Source of the DNA: Cyathus striatus
Taxonomy: Eukaryota; Basidiomycota; Agaricomycetes; Agaricales; Nidulariaceae
Length of the DNA stretch: 64,000 nucleotides
Assembly: GCA_025738555.1 (NCBI GenBank)
Contig: JAOVFP010000008.1
Coordinates: forward strand, 4,650,001 to 4,714,000
Direction: 5' to 3'
Of the stretch, positions 1 through 12,051 are shown in pieces. The notes beneath the pieces are model-generated. The model was given only the letters and a program-made list of their open reading frames with translations. It did not search any database and was not told the DNA's origin. The position numbers and the translations under genes are program-made. How positions within the stretch are numbered: position 1 is the first letter of the stretch; each line of letters starts with the position of its first letter.

Positions 1-250
1 TTGAACACCTTCCCCCAGGCATTTTGGCTGAGTCGCCTGAAAAGAGGTCCTAAAGATGCATACATCTGAGTATAGGGCATCACCTACAACGAACTGCATT
101 TTCATAAGCGCACGAGAGCAAACATAATCAAAGGGGGATGTCACCTTTCTTTCGACGGCATATGTCACAAGCACCCTGGAGTCGTCGTTTCTTAAACTTG
201 CTTGGAGGAGGTTGGGCGGCAGACGAAGATGATTCTGAGATGGAAGACAT
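1..250 (-). CDS. Zn2Cys6 fungal transcription factor, 5' end only
   Basis: Only the start of this gene lies in the window; it runs off the left edge. Read on the minus strand, exon 1 is 250-145 (106 nt, Ser-rich leader, basic KRR stretch, then the first half of a Zn2Cys6 finger, ACDICRRKK). A 6-nt micro-exon at 93-88 follows, and exon 3 starts at 36. Spliced together they give CDIC-RRKK-VRC-DSAKMPGGRC, the expected Cys spacing of a Gal4-type DNA-binding domain. The start at 250 is preferred over an upstream in-frame Met at 337 because exon 1 then has exactly the length of exon 1 in the paralogue at 6977-10301. Nuclear DNA-binding regulator by family; targets unknown. Confidence 0.75.
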
Positions 251-794
251 TGTCACTTCAAACCTATCTCTGGATGCAGAAATTTGAAGTAGTGGATACC
301 GGAGAATGAAGATGAGTGCTGGTGCTAGAAACCGCAACTTCCAGGGCGCTTATCTATTGCTGACTCAGTCTGTAAGTAGGGTCATAGAGATGTTTGTTTG
401 ACTTTCCGACGGAAAACAAGAGAGACAAGGGGTTTCAAGTCTGCAACCGTAGAACGGCGCTTTAGCGGTCATGCTTGCTGTGCCGCCATACACATTGGAT
501 ACACGTGGACAAGAAAATCACTGCTGTTCTTTCAATTTGGCTATTCTTGTCAAGGTTCTTTGAATGAAAAGTTCAAATCAAACGTTTAATATCGTATATC
601 AATATTTAATGCACTTAGGGGGAGGGAGAGGTTGCTTTCACGTAAGGTAGTCACCGAGAGCAACTATTACGTAACAAAGGCGGCAACTACACGCAAACTC
701 CGGTATTCAATATTCATTCAAGTTGTCTACCTTGCAAAGTCGCGTTCCTCAGCACTGTTCACGCGTTTTTCTCGCGTTTTATATCACTATATTC
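251..794. other. Divergent intergenic region
   Basis: This is the spacer between the minus-strand Zn2Cys6 gene and the plus-strand RNase H2B gene and should hold both promoters. It is AT-rich around 590-615. No convincing gene or conserved motif was seen. Confidence 0.5.
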
Positions 795-2154
795 ATGTCT
801 GTTCATCTGGGAGTCTTTCCGTCAGGTTAGTAGGCTTTCGTTCGTGCATTCATGTATAAACTTGTTATATTCAGATTTCGTGCAGTCCATGTCCGCCGCT
901 TTGGGGGATCAAGATAGCAATGTGCGTTGTCTCCGTTTACCCCATCCAAGGACAGGTAACTGTTTTCCCTTGTTTTTAATCCACCCAATACAGTATGATT
1001 TGTGCTCACAGGGATCCCCTCCATGTTCCTGCCATACAATGACATGGACAGCAGCTCGGCACTGCTCGAAGTTCAGGCGGTATCACCAGGAAGTTCTCGT
1101 TCGTGGTTTTTGACTGAGGAAATCGTTTCAGGTTAGTACCATAGTTTGCAGTTAAACTACGCTTACCAGTCATCCGAGTAGATGGGAAGTTGCTTATTGT
1201 AACGCGAATGGATCCCACCTTCCTGTTAATCCCATTATTGCAAAGAGCTCATCAGGTAGCGTCACGTTGCTTCGCGGACATACTTAGATTTAGCTCTTAC
1301 ACACCATGATAGAATGGAATGTCTGGTAACTTTCGACCAACATATGACATCTTTGAGGACATCACATCTAGTATGAAAGATGATGTGATATCTATCCAAG
1401 AAAATAAGGGAGACTATGCTAAAATTGCACCAGTTTCAGTAGATGATATTCAATTCTTTTTATCGTTGGACTGCACGCATCGTGGAATGAAGCGAATATG
1501 TGACGTTAAGGGTGAGCTATATATCTATTCCTTACATATATGCCTTTAACGATGTATTTGCAGACGTCTCGTCTGAACTAACAGTCTATCGATTTTCTCT
1601 CACTAAGACACTGGGATTCTTACAGAAGAAAATATCACAACTATTATCATCAGATGTTCTAGGGGATTCGCGCGCAATTACGCGTGGGTTTGCAAAGGAT
1701 GGCTTGATGGATGACGGGAAGGAAAGGTTATTGAATAGTATGTTATCTTTATTTGCGAAACCTAAACAACCTTTGAATCTTTGAGCGTAGTGGCCCGTAC
1801 TCGCGCGGCTTGCGATCTAATATCACAATACCTTTCACCAGACGTGCACAAAACCCTCATGGCTTCATATGAGTTCGTGGCACTACTGCGCTATTGTGCG
1901 AAGACATGCTAATGTTCCTTATCTTTAGTCTTCAAGATCTGGATTCACACCTCAGGCAAAATGTTGCCCTGGCCGTGAGCACCGCAGGAAATGGAACTCT
2001 GGGAAAGACTAAAGAAAAGGCGGAAGCTGCTACTGCTAATGATAAGAAGCGGAAGAATGCCAAGAGTTCTCATGGAGTTGAGAAACTTAAGAAAGTGAAC
2101 GTTAATGGTATGGCAAAGCTTTCTAGTTTTTTTAAAAAACCGGAAGTTTCCTAG
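795..2154 (+). CDS. RNASEH2B: Ribonuclease H2 subunit B
   Basis: Non-catalytic B subunit of the nuclear RNase H2 trimer, which removes ribonucleotides and RNA-DNA hybrids from the genome. Eight exons: 795-825, 875-955, 1012-1131, 1182-1255, 1313-1511, 1564-1737, 1791-1872 and 1929-2154. They join to an open frame of 328 aa. Recognisable segments are the N-terminal HLGVFPSDFVQSM, LPHPRTGIPSMFLP, SRSWFLTEE and MDPTFLLIPLL, all typical of the Ydr279/RNASEH2B family. The helical middle part is followed by a Lys-rich tail with a PCNA-interaction-like motif, MAKLSSFFKK, near the C-terminus, where human RNASEH2B carries its PIP box. The last intron uses a GTTCGT donor. Frame closure supports the whole model. 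Confidence 0.85.
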
Positions 2155-2411
2155 AGCAGTATATTTCCGCGAAAGGTTCTTGTGTAACATATATATATAA
2201 TGATACTCGCTACATAAATATGACTTCTTAAAATCTTAAGTTTGATTATTTGCCGTGAAGAGTTGCGTGACTTGCGAGGACTTGCGTCGGTTGGAATTCA
2301 TAGTCCGACAACCCCCTTCAGGTTTTGATTAGGCTGCCTGGCTACCGCGTTTGGACTCAGTCTCTTAACTTGACCGCCGTTTGACTCATCGTTGTGTCTC
2401 TTGTCTCTAAA

Positions 2412-4541
2412 ATGGCTACTACTGTATCAGTTGACTTGGAACCTGCGTACGCGGATCGTGGTGTGCAGACCGATATCGTTTCTGAGGGTATATGCTTTTG
2501 TGCTCTACATCGAAAGCATAAAAATATTAGTCCCTTACGTTTAGGACAACCTATTGATTTGCATTCTACGTTGGACGATTTCCATTTTGTTTAGCACAGC
2601 TGATAACTTTCATGATATTTGGTATATAGGCACTTTCCGTCTACGCCCATACAACGTGATCGCTTCAAGAAGCCTATACTAAGACTGCTGGACCGGGCTG
2701 AAAACTCTGAGCATAGAGGCAGAAGCGTCTCGCTTCCAACAGATGTGATTTGTTCATTTCAATCCAAGCAAGCATCCGCCGTTACTAGAAATAGAATTGT
2801 CTCTCTGCCTGAAGGCGAAACGCATACTGACATCACTGACACTAACACTGACCCTCCTGTTTTAAATTCGTCAACTTTTACTTCCCATCTCAATGATTCC
2901 AATCCCTACCTCAGCTCGTATGACGATGCGACATACGGAGGTGCTGAACCAGTTTCGCCTAACTCGAATACGCCTGTTCGTACTCCTTCACCATCCTCAC
3001 CAGAGTCCGTCGTAATTGTGGGCAACAAAAGCCCCCAAGTCCCTAAAACATTTCTTCGCGATGACACATCGAAAGACAGCGCATACATCGACGAGAATGG
3101 TGAGTGTTCCAGCACGTCATGTACTGACGACCTAAGGCATGCTTCTAGGTTGGGTTTCCTGGACCACTTCTCCCCAGCCAATTCCTGCCCTTCACGGGCC
3201 TCTTTCACTTCCTTACGCTAGATGCCCGTCGTGAGTTTCATGGTTAACCATTAATAGCTAATCGCTGACGATTATTAGTGGCGCTGAGGGTACAATAATT
3301 GAAGGAAAGAATATTTCTCGCGTTGTCTGGGGTCTTAATACTACTTCGACAGCACCTACTCAATCAAAGACTCGCCGACGTTCTCATCAATCACTACCGC
3401 TGTGGAAGCAACATCATGCATACCTGAAAACTATAACTTTTGCCCTGATAATAGCTGTAGTCGCATTCACGACGGTACTGCGTTGTGTTTAAACGAGGGA
3501 CAGTCAAATTTCAGCCAACCAGTAAACGATATGGTATCTCATAGCTCAGTAGGTCTAGGACTTCCTTTTGATTGGTATGATACGATCAGCCCCGTTCAAA
3601 TTGGGCCCATCCCTTGGTCTCCGCGCTCATCCACAATAAATGGTCTTCATACCTTGAAGCATTCCAAAAGACACAACTCACACCAATGTTCAACCGACCA
3701 TACAGCTCTCCAGGAAGCGAGGATTCGTTCCCATCTCACCCAAGATACTCTTCCTACTCCTCCAAATACATGTTCTCCTGCCTGGTCACCGCGGGTGTCT
3801 CAACGCAAGCAAACGTACACAACGCCAGTCACTGACGACTCTTTGTCCATGACTTCAAACCTGTTTTCGCCTACTCAAACTCGAGGTCTTTGCCCAGACA
3901 TTCCGAATATTAATATAAACGACTGCCGTAGAAATGCGATCCCTAACCTGACCCAGCGGTATACCAAGATCTCGGTAAACAGTGAAGCCTCTAGTCTCTT
4001 TCCCTCTACAGTATGTGATTGCAGTATGCTCACCCCTCACACGAAGACCTTCACTCCCAATAACGTCCTGAATAATGACACAATCGTCATTCCAAACTCT
4101 TCAAAGTTTCGCTGCAATCCTTTATCTATTCAAACTTACACTAGTCCAAAACGATCTTCTGTTATGGAGAAAGATCCAGGAATGACTTTCTGTACATCTG
4201 CACATGCACCGCGGTATCCCGGATGCCCTCCTGCCCCTATGAAAGCTGTCCATAGCGTGAATAAACATATCCAAGAACTGAACCTGAACGACATTGGCAC
4301 GGAAGGAAACGCTTTTTCGCTTGGTGTCCTCGGTTTATCTGAACAGTCCCAGAAAACTACTGAAACGCCTTCATACCCAGAGGTTAGGCAGGTCCCAATC
4401 GCACAACACATTCAACTCTCTACTACATCAAGTAACGATAATCGTGGGGGAATTAACGGGCCAGGTCAAAGGGGATGGCGCTGTCGAAAGTTAGGAAGCA
4501 GAAAATGGAACGGAAACAGCAGTAAGGCAATGGGATGCTGA
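2412..4541 (+). CDS. Hypothetical Ser/Thr/Pro-rich protein
   Basis: Not recognised. It starts at ATG 2412. Two introns in the middle are clear: 3100-3148 and 3231-3278, with good GTGAGT donors. They join a Ser/Thr-rich region to a well-folded-looking segment reading PALHGPLSLPYARCPS-GAEGTIIEG and then NISRVVWGL. A long open stretch with a Ser/Pro/Asn-rich, low-complexity sequence follows to a stop at 4541. Two joins are unresolved: between about 2488 and 2634, and the frame change between about 3330 and 3400. An intron or a one-base sequence error could explain each. The compact central block suggests a conserved fungal core inside a disordered protein. I assign no function; the true end could also lie in another frame shortly after 4541. 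Confidence 0.45.
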
Positions 4542-4706
4542 TTTGAAAGCGCACGGTATTATCAAGATATGAAATTTGAATCGCTCAACAGTGTTCCAAT
4601 ATTCTTAAACATGCGTCGTATGTAACTGCAATTCAGTAGAAGTGTATCATTGCACGTCCAGTTTTATAAAGCATACAATTCCCCATTATAATACAAAAGT
4701 GGGTGA

Positions 4707-6603
4707 TCATGCCTTGACAAATAAGTCAGTAAATTTGTCGACAGGTAGACTATTCAAAGCGGCAGCATCAGTAACAGTGTTAAGGATCCTGGCAAGTAAT
4801 TTTAAATAAGTTATGTGCTCCAGAATACTGTGCAAGTACGTACTTCTGCTGGTGTGCTTCGTCAAAGTGGTGAGAAATGTGCCTAATTTAAATGTTAGCA
4901 GCAGCCAAATATAATAGAGCTACAAGGGTACCTCTTGAACTTGTTCATCAACAGCGGAGTACCTTCCGCACGTCTGCGTTTATGACCAACAGGGTATTCG
5001 ACCTCGACCTCCTCAAGCACAGTTCCGTCATTCAGCTCCACTAGAAGAGCATTTCCGATAGAACGTCTCTCGGGATCATGATAATCGGTGCTGAACTTCT
5101 TGTCTTCGACACAGTAAATTTTGGCACGGAGGGTATCAATGCGAGGGTCCGCTGCGCTAGCATCGGTACTACAAAGGGAATAGTTGCGTATTAGACACAG
5201 AGAGCATGTAAATCAGCATTCAAACGTACTAGCTTTCTGATGTCAATTCGCCGTGGACGAGGGGGTAAGCAACCATGTAACTAATGGCGTGGCTAGAGAA
5301 CTGTCAGATAGACCAATATTTTTACGCCAAGACTAACTCACTCTCGATCAGCAAAGTTGTCTAGTGGACCTTGCTTGTCGATGATACGGATGGCAGCTTC
5401 TTGAGTGCGAATTCTAACGCTCTTGATATCATCAGAGGTCTTTCCGAGATCCTTAAGCTTGTTATGGATGATATGGGCGGCTTCGACAGCCGTCTGCGCA
5501 TGGAACTCGGCAGGGTATGAGATCTTGAACAAGACATTCTCCATGATGTATGAGCCATATGGCCTCTGGAACTCGAAAGGCTTTCCCTTGAAAAGGACAT
5601 CGTAGAATCCCCATGTCTTTGCCGTCAAACGGAAGGTAAACCCTTCTCGCCTTTTTTGACCAGAAGGGCAAGATTGACTGCGCGGGAGCATGCATCACCA
5701 GCGGCCCAGGACTTGCGAGGACCTGTATTGGGAGCGTGACGATAGGTGCGGAGGGATTGGCCATCGACCCATGCCTGTGATACGGCATCAACTGTCTGAT
5801 CGCGGGACAGACCGAGAAGCTTAGAGACGACTGCGGTGGACGCGACCTTGACGAGAACAACGTGATCGAGACCGACGCGGTTGTAGGAGTTGAGAAGAGC
5901 AAGACCTCCTTGTATTTCGTGGGCCTTGATCATTCCCTCGAGGATGTCACGGACAGTCAAGGGTTGTCCCTGACGGGCCAAATGATCGGCTACAGCAAGA
6001 ATAGCACCAAGATTGTCGGAAGGATGCCCCCATTCGGCAGCAAGGAAACAATCGTTGAAATCAAGCCAACGAATGATGGTTCCGATGTTGAACGCGCCAC
6101 GAATAGGGTCGAGTTGGTAATTGGTGCCAGGAACGCGTGTACCTTTGGGGGGAAAGAATAAATTAGAACAGAGGGGAAGCGGGGAGGAGTAAAAAGAAGG
6201 CGCACGAACCGTTAGGAACAACAGTGCCATCAACGACAGGTCCGAGGAGCTTTGTGCACTCTGGGAAGCGAAGGCCCTCGAGACCGCAACCGATGGTGTC
6301 TATGAGACAAAGACGTGCGGTCTCAAAGGCAAGGTCAGAGTCGATGTTGTAGTTGTGAACATAGTCGGCGATGTCCTGGAGAACTCTGTCGGGTTCTGGA
6401 CGCAAGGTGGACTCTCCGTGGTGGACGGCGGACATTAAGCGAGCGAAAGAGGGGATGGACGAGGAGGTAGGTAAGGGAGAGGAAGGAAGAGATATCCTTG
6501 GGGAGTGGGCAGATGGTGTGATAAGAGACCGGAAAGCAGCGCGGTTGGGCCGGATGACACGGGTGGAGAGAGGACGAGAAGTCCTTGCGGCAGAGGAGAG
6601 CAT
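4707..6603 (-). CDS. prpD: 2-methylcitrate dehydratase (PrpD/MmgE family), one frame break
   Basis: Dehydrates 2-methylcitrate in the methylcitrate cycle, which detoxifies propionyl-CoA in mitochondria. Exons on the minus strand are 6603-6210, 6142-5342, 5292-5230, 5168-4932, 4882-4844 and 4788-4707. The roughly 50-residue Arg/Ser-rich, acid-poor N-terminus looks like a mitochondrial presequence. Family landmarks include [58 protein letters not shown] and [14 protein letters not shown]. Between GLPSV and LTAKTWGF, near 5624-5631, the frame shifts: one base is missing from an otherwise continuous exon, so exon lengths total 1616 instead of 1617. It may be a sequencing error or a recent null allele. 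The gene is divergent from the Zn2Cys6 regulator at 6977; a regulatory link is only a guess. Confidence 0.85.
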
Positions 6604-6976
6604 TTAGAACTGTGGAATGAGGGAGACAAAGAGAAGTGTGAGCACGACACAGAGAGAAGAGAGAAATGCACGCACAGAGACTGAGACTGAGACTGAGACA
6701 GAGACTGAGACAGAGACAGACCGAGTACTACCGAGTAACTACCCCAGAGCGCTTTTAAAGTCCCCACATGCGGGGAAGCGATCCAACTACCCGAACCCGT
6801 CTCCGATAATCACGTGTTCAGCCCTGTTTGGTCTCAGCTCTGTTGCCAAATACTGCAATCGCCTTGGCACTCGGCGCTTCTCCTGCCGAGCTTCGACGTA
6901 ATCTCCCCCTCAGCCTTTCTGTGAGTCTCCTTGATCGCTGACCACCGTTCCTCCAATACATTCGTTTGTTCTCCCC
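6604..6976. promoter_or_regulatory. Divergent promoter, prpD / Zn2Cys6 gene
   Basis: A 373-base spacer between two divergent starts. It carries a GAGACT/GAGACA microsatellite (about 6677-6724) and one CACGTG E-box palindrome at 6811-6816. No gene was seen in it. Confidence 0.5.
6677..6724. repeat. GAGACT/GAGACA hexanucleotide microsatellite
   Basis: About eight tandem copies of a GAGAC(T/A) unit, purine-rich on the plus strand, lying just upstream of the prpD start codon at 6603. Confidence 0.85.
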
Positions 6977-9900
6977 ATGGATGAAGTCTCCAGTGACAGC
7001 AGCTCTCCTCACCCATCCTCCTCTGCGCAAACCAAGAGAAGGCGACTCCATGGCGCGTGCGATACCTGCCGCAGGAAGAAAGGTATATCTCATTTTTCAC
7101 TCGTCTTGCTTAGTCCTGGAATCAGCCCATTGTAGTGAAATGCAAGTATCACCGTGTATCTATGTTCTGTTTTGCCTGCATTCGCTTAGCCTCTCTCTCT
7201 CTCTCTGCAGGCGACAGTGCAAAGATGCCAGGGAACTTTTGTTCTAATTGTAAAGCAGCTAACATCGAATGTACCCATAATATCCCCCGTCAGTCGAGAG
7301 TAAGTTGAATTGCTATTCGTCTGTCCTCCGTCATTCACTATTTATCTCCAACAGAAAGATACCCAAAAAAGGTAACTATCTCTGTGCCTACCCTCCATTT
7401 AATTTAAACATTCCTCCTAGCTATATTCGCGCCCTGGAAGATCGCCTTGATAGGATGGAGAAAATGTTACATACTGTACGTTACGGCTCATCTGAAACCC
7501 CACCTACAAGTTCATACATCTTGTTCTTAGATTCGTCCCGACGGCGAGCTCGGACCATTAACCGCAAGTTCTCCAGAAAGTGTAGGTGGCACAAGATCCA
7601 ACAGCATGCCTCCTGTCAGCCCTCCAAATGTATTGTCCAATGTCAAATATCCAGTCCCCCAATCCATTACCAAGAAATCTAGTCCAACGAATTCCCCTCC
7701 CCGCTCTAATTCTTCTGATTCTGATTCTGAAGACCTCGCACACGTCGATCTGCAAGAACACTTCAAGCGTATGTCCTTTGATCATATGGAGGATCGTTTC
7801 TTTGGTCGATCTAGGTCGGTTGCAATCATAGCGTCTTTTTTTTTTAAGTGATCCATTAATATTCTTCCCCCAGCGCATTCATGTTTGCGAGGTATGCCAC
7901 CAATTTGAAAACCCGCCAAACAGGTAAAGATCCAGCCATTCGCCGATACTATGGACGTCCGCAATACTGGGAAGTTCGCCCGGTACTCTCTTTTTCCCTT
8001 GCACCATTCTTTTCACCACATTAATGTTTCATGTCTTTAGTGGGAACAAAGTTTTGTGGAAGAACAAAAGTTTTTATTCATGTACCCAGAGAAGGATCTT
8101 TTGGAAAATCTCGTTGACATTTATTTTGCCGATTTCCATCCCAATACTCCCGTTTTACACCGTCCTACGTTTATCAAGTCCCTTGCGAACGGGCTTCATT
8201 TGCGCAATGCTGGTTTTGGAATGACGGTCCTCATGGTGTGCGCCATCGCTTCACGTCAATGCGAAGATTCACGCGTATGGCTAGAAGAGGATGAAACAGA
8301 ACTTTCTGCTGGGTGGAAGTTCTTTCGCCAGGTCCCGCTAGTTAGGAACTCACTTATACAGAGGGCGACCATATATGATGTTCAGTATTACTGTGTCAGT
8401 ACTCTTCGTTCTCTTTTCATTCTTTTGTTGAACTCTACACTAGTTGGCTGTTCATTACCTCCATGGAACATCTTTTCCACATTTGGCATGGAATATACTT
8501 GGTATCGGAATCCGAGTCGCACAGGAGCGCGGTGTTCATCGACGAAAAGGTCCCGGTTACAAGCCTACCCTCGAGGATGAGCTCTGGAAACGTGCATTTT
8601 GGTGCGTGACGATGGTGGGGCAGTTCTAACAGTCGTGTAACCTCTTGAAAATAGGTGTCTTTTAATGCTCGACCGATTTATGTGCTCGTTCCTCGGAAGA
8701 CCAATGTCTATTCAAGAAGAAGAGTAATTTTTTTCCTTCTGGTTCATTATTATTCACGTCATTAAATGATATCATATAGTATTGACTGTGAATATCCAGT
8801 AGAATGTGATGATGAATACTGGGATTTCGATGACCCAGATCAACCATTCAAACAACCTCCTGGAAAACCAAGCATGATCACCGCATTTAGCTATCACCTC
8901 AGACTATGCGAGATGTTTTCGTTTGCACTCAGAACACTTTATTCAACGAAAAGGTCAAAAATGTTGACTGGTTTTGTTGGAAGTCAATGGGAGCAACGCG
9001 TCGTTACAGAACTTGACTCGGCTATGAATCGATGGAAGGATACCCTGCCAGATCATTGTTCGTTTTTTACATATAATTATGTGGCTGTAGCATACTAATG
9101 AATCTGAGTTACAGTGCGCTGGAATCCCAACAATCCCGATGCTACGTTTTATCATCAGTCTCTAGTGCTTCACACATCCTTCTATTACCTTCAAATACAG
9201 GTTCACAGACCTTTCTTACTAAAAGCATCTTCTCTTTCATATCCTTCTCTCGCGTTTTGTACAAATGCAGCTCGGTCTTGTAGTCATGTTCTTGAGGGGG
9301 GGATAGAAAGGGGTATATTGCCTTCTCCAATCATATTTGTACGCTTATATTTCTTATTTTATGTTGGAATCCTGACATCAAGGCAGATGTCGGCTTTTGC
9401 CTCGGGTCTCGTTCTATTGTTGAACATATGGGGAGGAAAACACACTGGCATTGGGAGAGATCCTGCCAAAGAAATGGAAGATGTACACAGGTGTATGCAT
9501 GTACTGAAGTTATGCGAGCGAAGGTGTGTAACCTCTAGTTGACGATGGCATTTCCTGCGGTCTAATTATCTATACTAGATGGCACATACCAGCTCGTTTA
9601 TGGTAAGTTACTCGTCAATTACAAAAGTTAGTGTAGTTTGACCTTCCAACCTAATCTTCAGGGATATATTGAACGAATTAAGCTCAATCAGAGACGGTTC
9701 TTTTCCTGCTCCTCCTTCGCACACCAACAATAAGCGTCGCCGGGGATCATCTGGTGAACGTCAATCTTCTCAGCAAGTTCCTATACCATCCTATTCCAGT
9801 GTAGTGCCGCTCACGGAATCACAACCCACGCACACTTCCTTGACAACGGAATCAGCGACGAGTGGTAAGGCTGATACAGATCCTTCGTCAGCAACCTCCG

Positions 9901-10301
9901 CTGCGAGAGATAACTGGGAATTTAACGAACTTTTCCTTTCTCAAATGGGGTTACCCATGGTTCCATTCCCTTCCCTGTCTTTCTCAGCGGGGGGTGACAG
10001 CAATTCGAGCACTGCTGCTCAATATGGCATCTCTCAGTACTCTGGAGTTCAACCATCTGCCGTTCCATCAGATTATAATGTCACTGCATTTAATCCCCCT
10101 ACGACAGCCCCAATGATGAATACGAGTGATACTATGTCTCTGTGGGAAGGTGCTCCGCATGGATTTAAGTACGTTCTTGAATGCTCTCCTAACGATCAGA
10201 TTTTAATCAGTTATATTGACAGTTACGAGGAATGGGACTCATTTATTGCCAACATGGGCGACATGAGTCGACTTATGGGAAGTGCATGCCCGGATATGTA
10301 G
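6977..10301 (+). CDS. Zn2Cys6 transcription factor with fungal-specific TF domain
   Basis: Nuclear regulator of about 835 aa. Fifteen coding segments fit: 6977-7082, 7136-7141, 7211-7299, 7355-7371, 7421-7475, 7531-7814, 7874-7982, 8041-8394, 8444-8601, 8655-8723, 8780-9057, 9115-9338, 9387-9523, 9579-9602 and 9662-10301. A further possible 42-nt intron lies at 10169-10210. The finger is CDTC-RRKK-VKC-DSAKMPGNFCSNC-KAANIEC, completed only if a 6-nt micro-exon and a GC donor (GCAA at 7142) are used. A coiled linker (YIRALEDRLDRMEKML) follows, then the fungal TF middle domain with DIYFADFHPNTPVLHRPTF and WCLLMLDRFMCSFLGRPMS. The C-terminal third is Ser/Pro-rich. It is paralogous to the gene at the left edge; DNA target unknown. 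Confidence 0.85.
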
Positions 10302-10481
10302 TATCGCAAGTGGAATGTGATAATCAAACATAGCTTTGTAATTTTAATTTGATGTACATAGTTTAATGATGTTATGTAAGTAAACTTACATGCAATAAAC
10401 GGTACAAAGTATGTACGTTCGAACGATTCAAACCTGATTCAAAACGTCCCAAGGAATATATTCTATCGCCTGACCAATACG

Positions 10482-11903
10482 ATGAATGCTGGAATGGCTC
10501 ATAGCTTGGACTCCTTATTTGGGCCAGCTTCGGAGCCTATAGATATAGCTGCATTTCTACAATCTTGCCAGGATATGTGTCCTTCAAGCGAATGGGAATG
10601 CTCTACTGCTGAAGATGGCGGATCTCAGTCTCGGGGAAATGATGAATCCGAGATAGACCAAGAGTGCAGGTATTTATTGTATAACACAAATGGTGGCAGG
10701 GTTTCTCATGTGATGTTCTCTATCCAGAGTGGACGACATCCGTCAAGCCGTTTTCAACTTATGGAACGACCCTACCATGTCCGCTTACATTCAAAAGGAT
10801 CACAATTATACTGTTTCCATTCTCCATTCTTCCACAAAGCCATCGAAGCAAAGCAGCCGAAAACATCTTCCAGACCCCGATACACTTCCTACTGAAGTTA
10901 TTGACCTCCAGAAAACGTTACGCGCGGCGAAGTTGGAAAGTTTGAAGTACGTACATAATATTTTGCTGCATTGCAAATTCTATTGATATTGATAAGGCTC
11001 CAGATGGATGCAGCATTATTTACAAGGTCATGCATGAACTCGGATTACAATGCCTTGAATCGCGTGGTAAGGCCCTTATAAGCGTATTTCGAGTTTAAAC
11101 CTCACAAGGTCATGAAAGCGGTCCTCCAATGATGTTGCATTAACGAAATCGAACCAAGCTGTAATAACGTTTACTGTATACAATCGGCTCTCATGGGCTC
11201 CCAGCTATCTATCACGGTCATCTCAACATTGTGTCCTCTCTTGTCAAAATCTTCAAGATATGATTTCTGCTATCCCTTGCCCTTCTTATTCTATTACAAC
11301 CACCTCCGGGCAGCATCTTAGCGCAGGATGCGTTATTTGTATAGAAGATGTGTTGTACGGAGACGATATCAAGGGATATCTTTATCCTGAGTTAGTACGC
11401 CGCTTTCACCTACCGATGCGAGTCCCATCTGATCGTCCACACAGCAAAGTTGTTGAACATATTGGTAAACTATCGAAGAAGGCATCGCATGTAGGAAAGT
11501 CGCCTACATCATTGGCGGGCACGCTGTTATCATCCTTAACCCTTCGGCTTAACGAGCCATATTGGATGTTGCATTTTGGAAATTGTGAACACTTCCTGGT
11601 TATTGATCAAGTCAGGTATGTATATCTTAGTCCAACCAACTTTGCTCTTCCACGGACTCATCTCTTTTTTATAGACACACTAGTTCTACAGACCCATCGT
11701 CAGGATACCCTCTTACCATTCAACTCACTCCAACCCTAGTCGATCTTTGCCGTGCCTGTGGTAGAGTACCCGCCTCCTATTCTGTGGTGGGCGATGTCAG
11801 ACTAGCAGAAAGTCCGTGCTTATTATGCGGACCTTGCTGGAGAGCGATGGGGAACCCTGAAGATAGTGATATTCATGTGTTTCCTTTGTTAAATCCTTAC
11901 TAG
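10482..11903 (+). CDS. snRNA-activating protein complex subunit 3-like (SNAP50)
   Basis: Probable fungal relative of SNAPC3/SNAP50, the DNA-contacting subunit of the complex that starts snRNA gene transcription by RNA polymerases II and III. Exons 10482-10669, 10728-10946, 10997-11066, 11119-11615 and 11675-11903 give an exact 400-aa frame. The C-terminal half carries the family signature: FGNCEHFLVIDQVR, then SSGYPLTIQL, a CRACGRVPASYSVVG pair of cysteines, and ESPCLLCGPCWRAMG. These match the zf-SNAP50_C zinc region, where human SNAPC3 has H-x-x-CEH and a CxxC-x(n)-CxxC array. The N-terminal 130 residues are acidic and poorly conserved. The start could also be the Met at 10494. Confidence 0.72.
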
Positions 11904-12051
11904 TAATTAAGTGATTGTGAGTGATTAAGAGTTTTACTCAACTCGCGAAGTCAACGCGTTGTTTGTGTCTGTGTAATGTGAACGAATGTACTTACATACC
12001 CAAACATAGCTACTTTCCATACTCACTCCTGAGGCTGTTCGCCCTTCATCC

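Noticed and set aside
251..337. N-terminal extension of the first Zn2Cys6 gene to Met at 337
   Set aside because: The hydrophobic extension is unlike such regulators, and the shorter start gives an exon 1 identical in length to the paralogue.
3402..3493. Hydrophobic segment TITFALIIAVVAFTTVL read in the alternative frame of the hypothetical gene
   Set aside because: It would end the protein at a stop near 3490 and leave the long open frame to 4541 unexplained. The neighbouring frame fits the gene better, though this is not settled.
5612..5640. Short intron to explain the prpD frame change
   Set aside because: The only GT...AG pair spans about 25 nt, far below the 45-65 nt seen in all other introns here.
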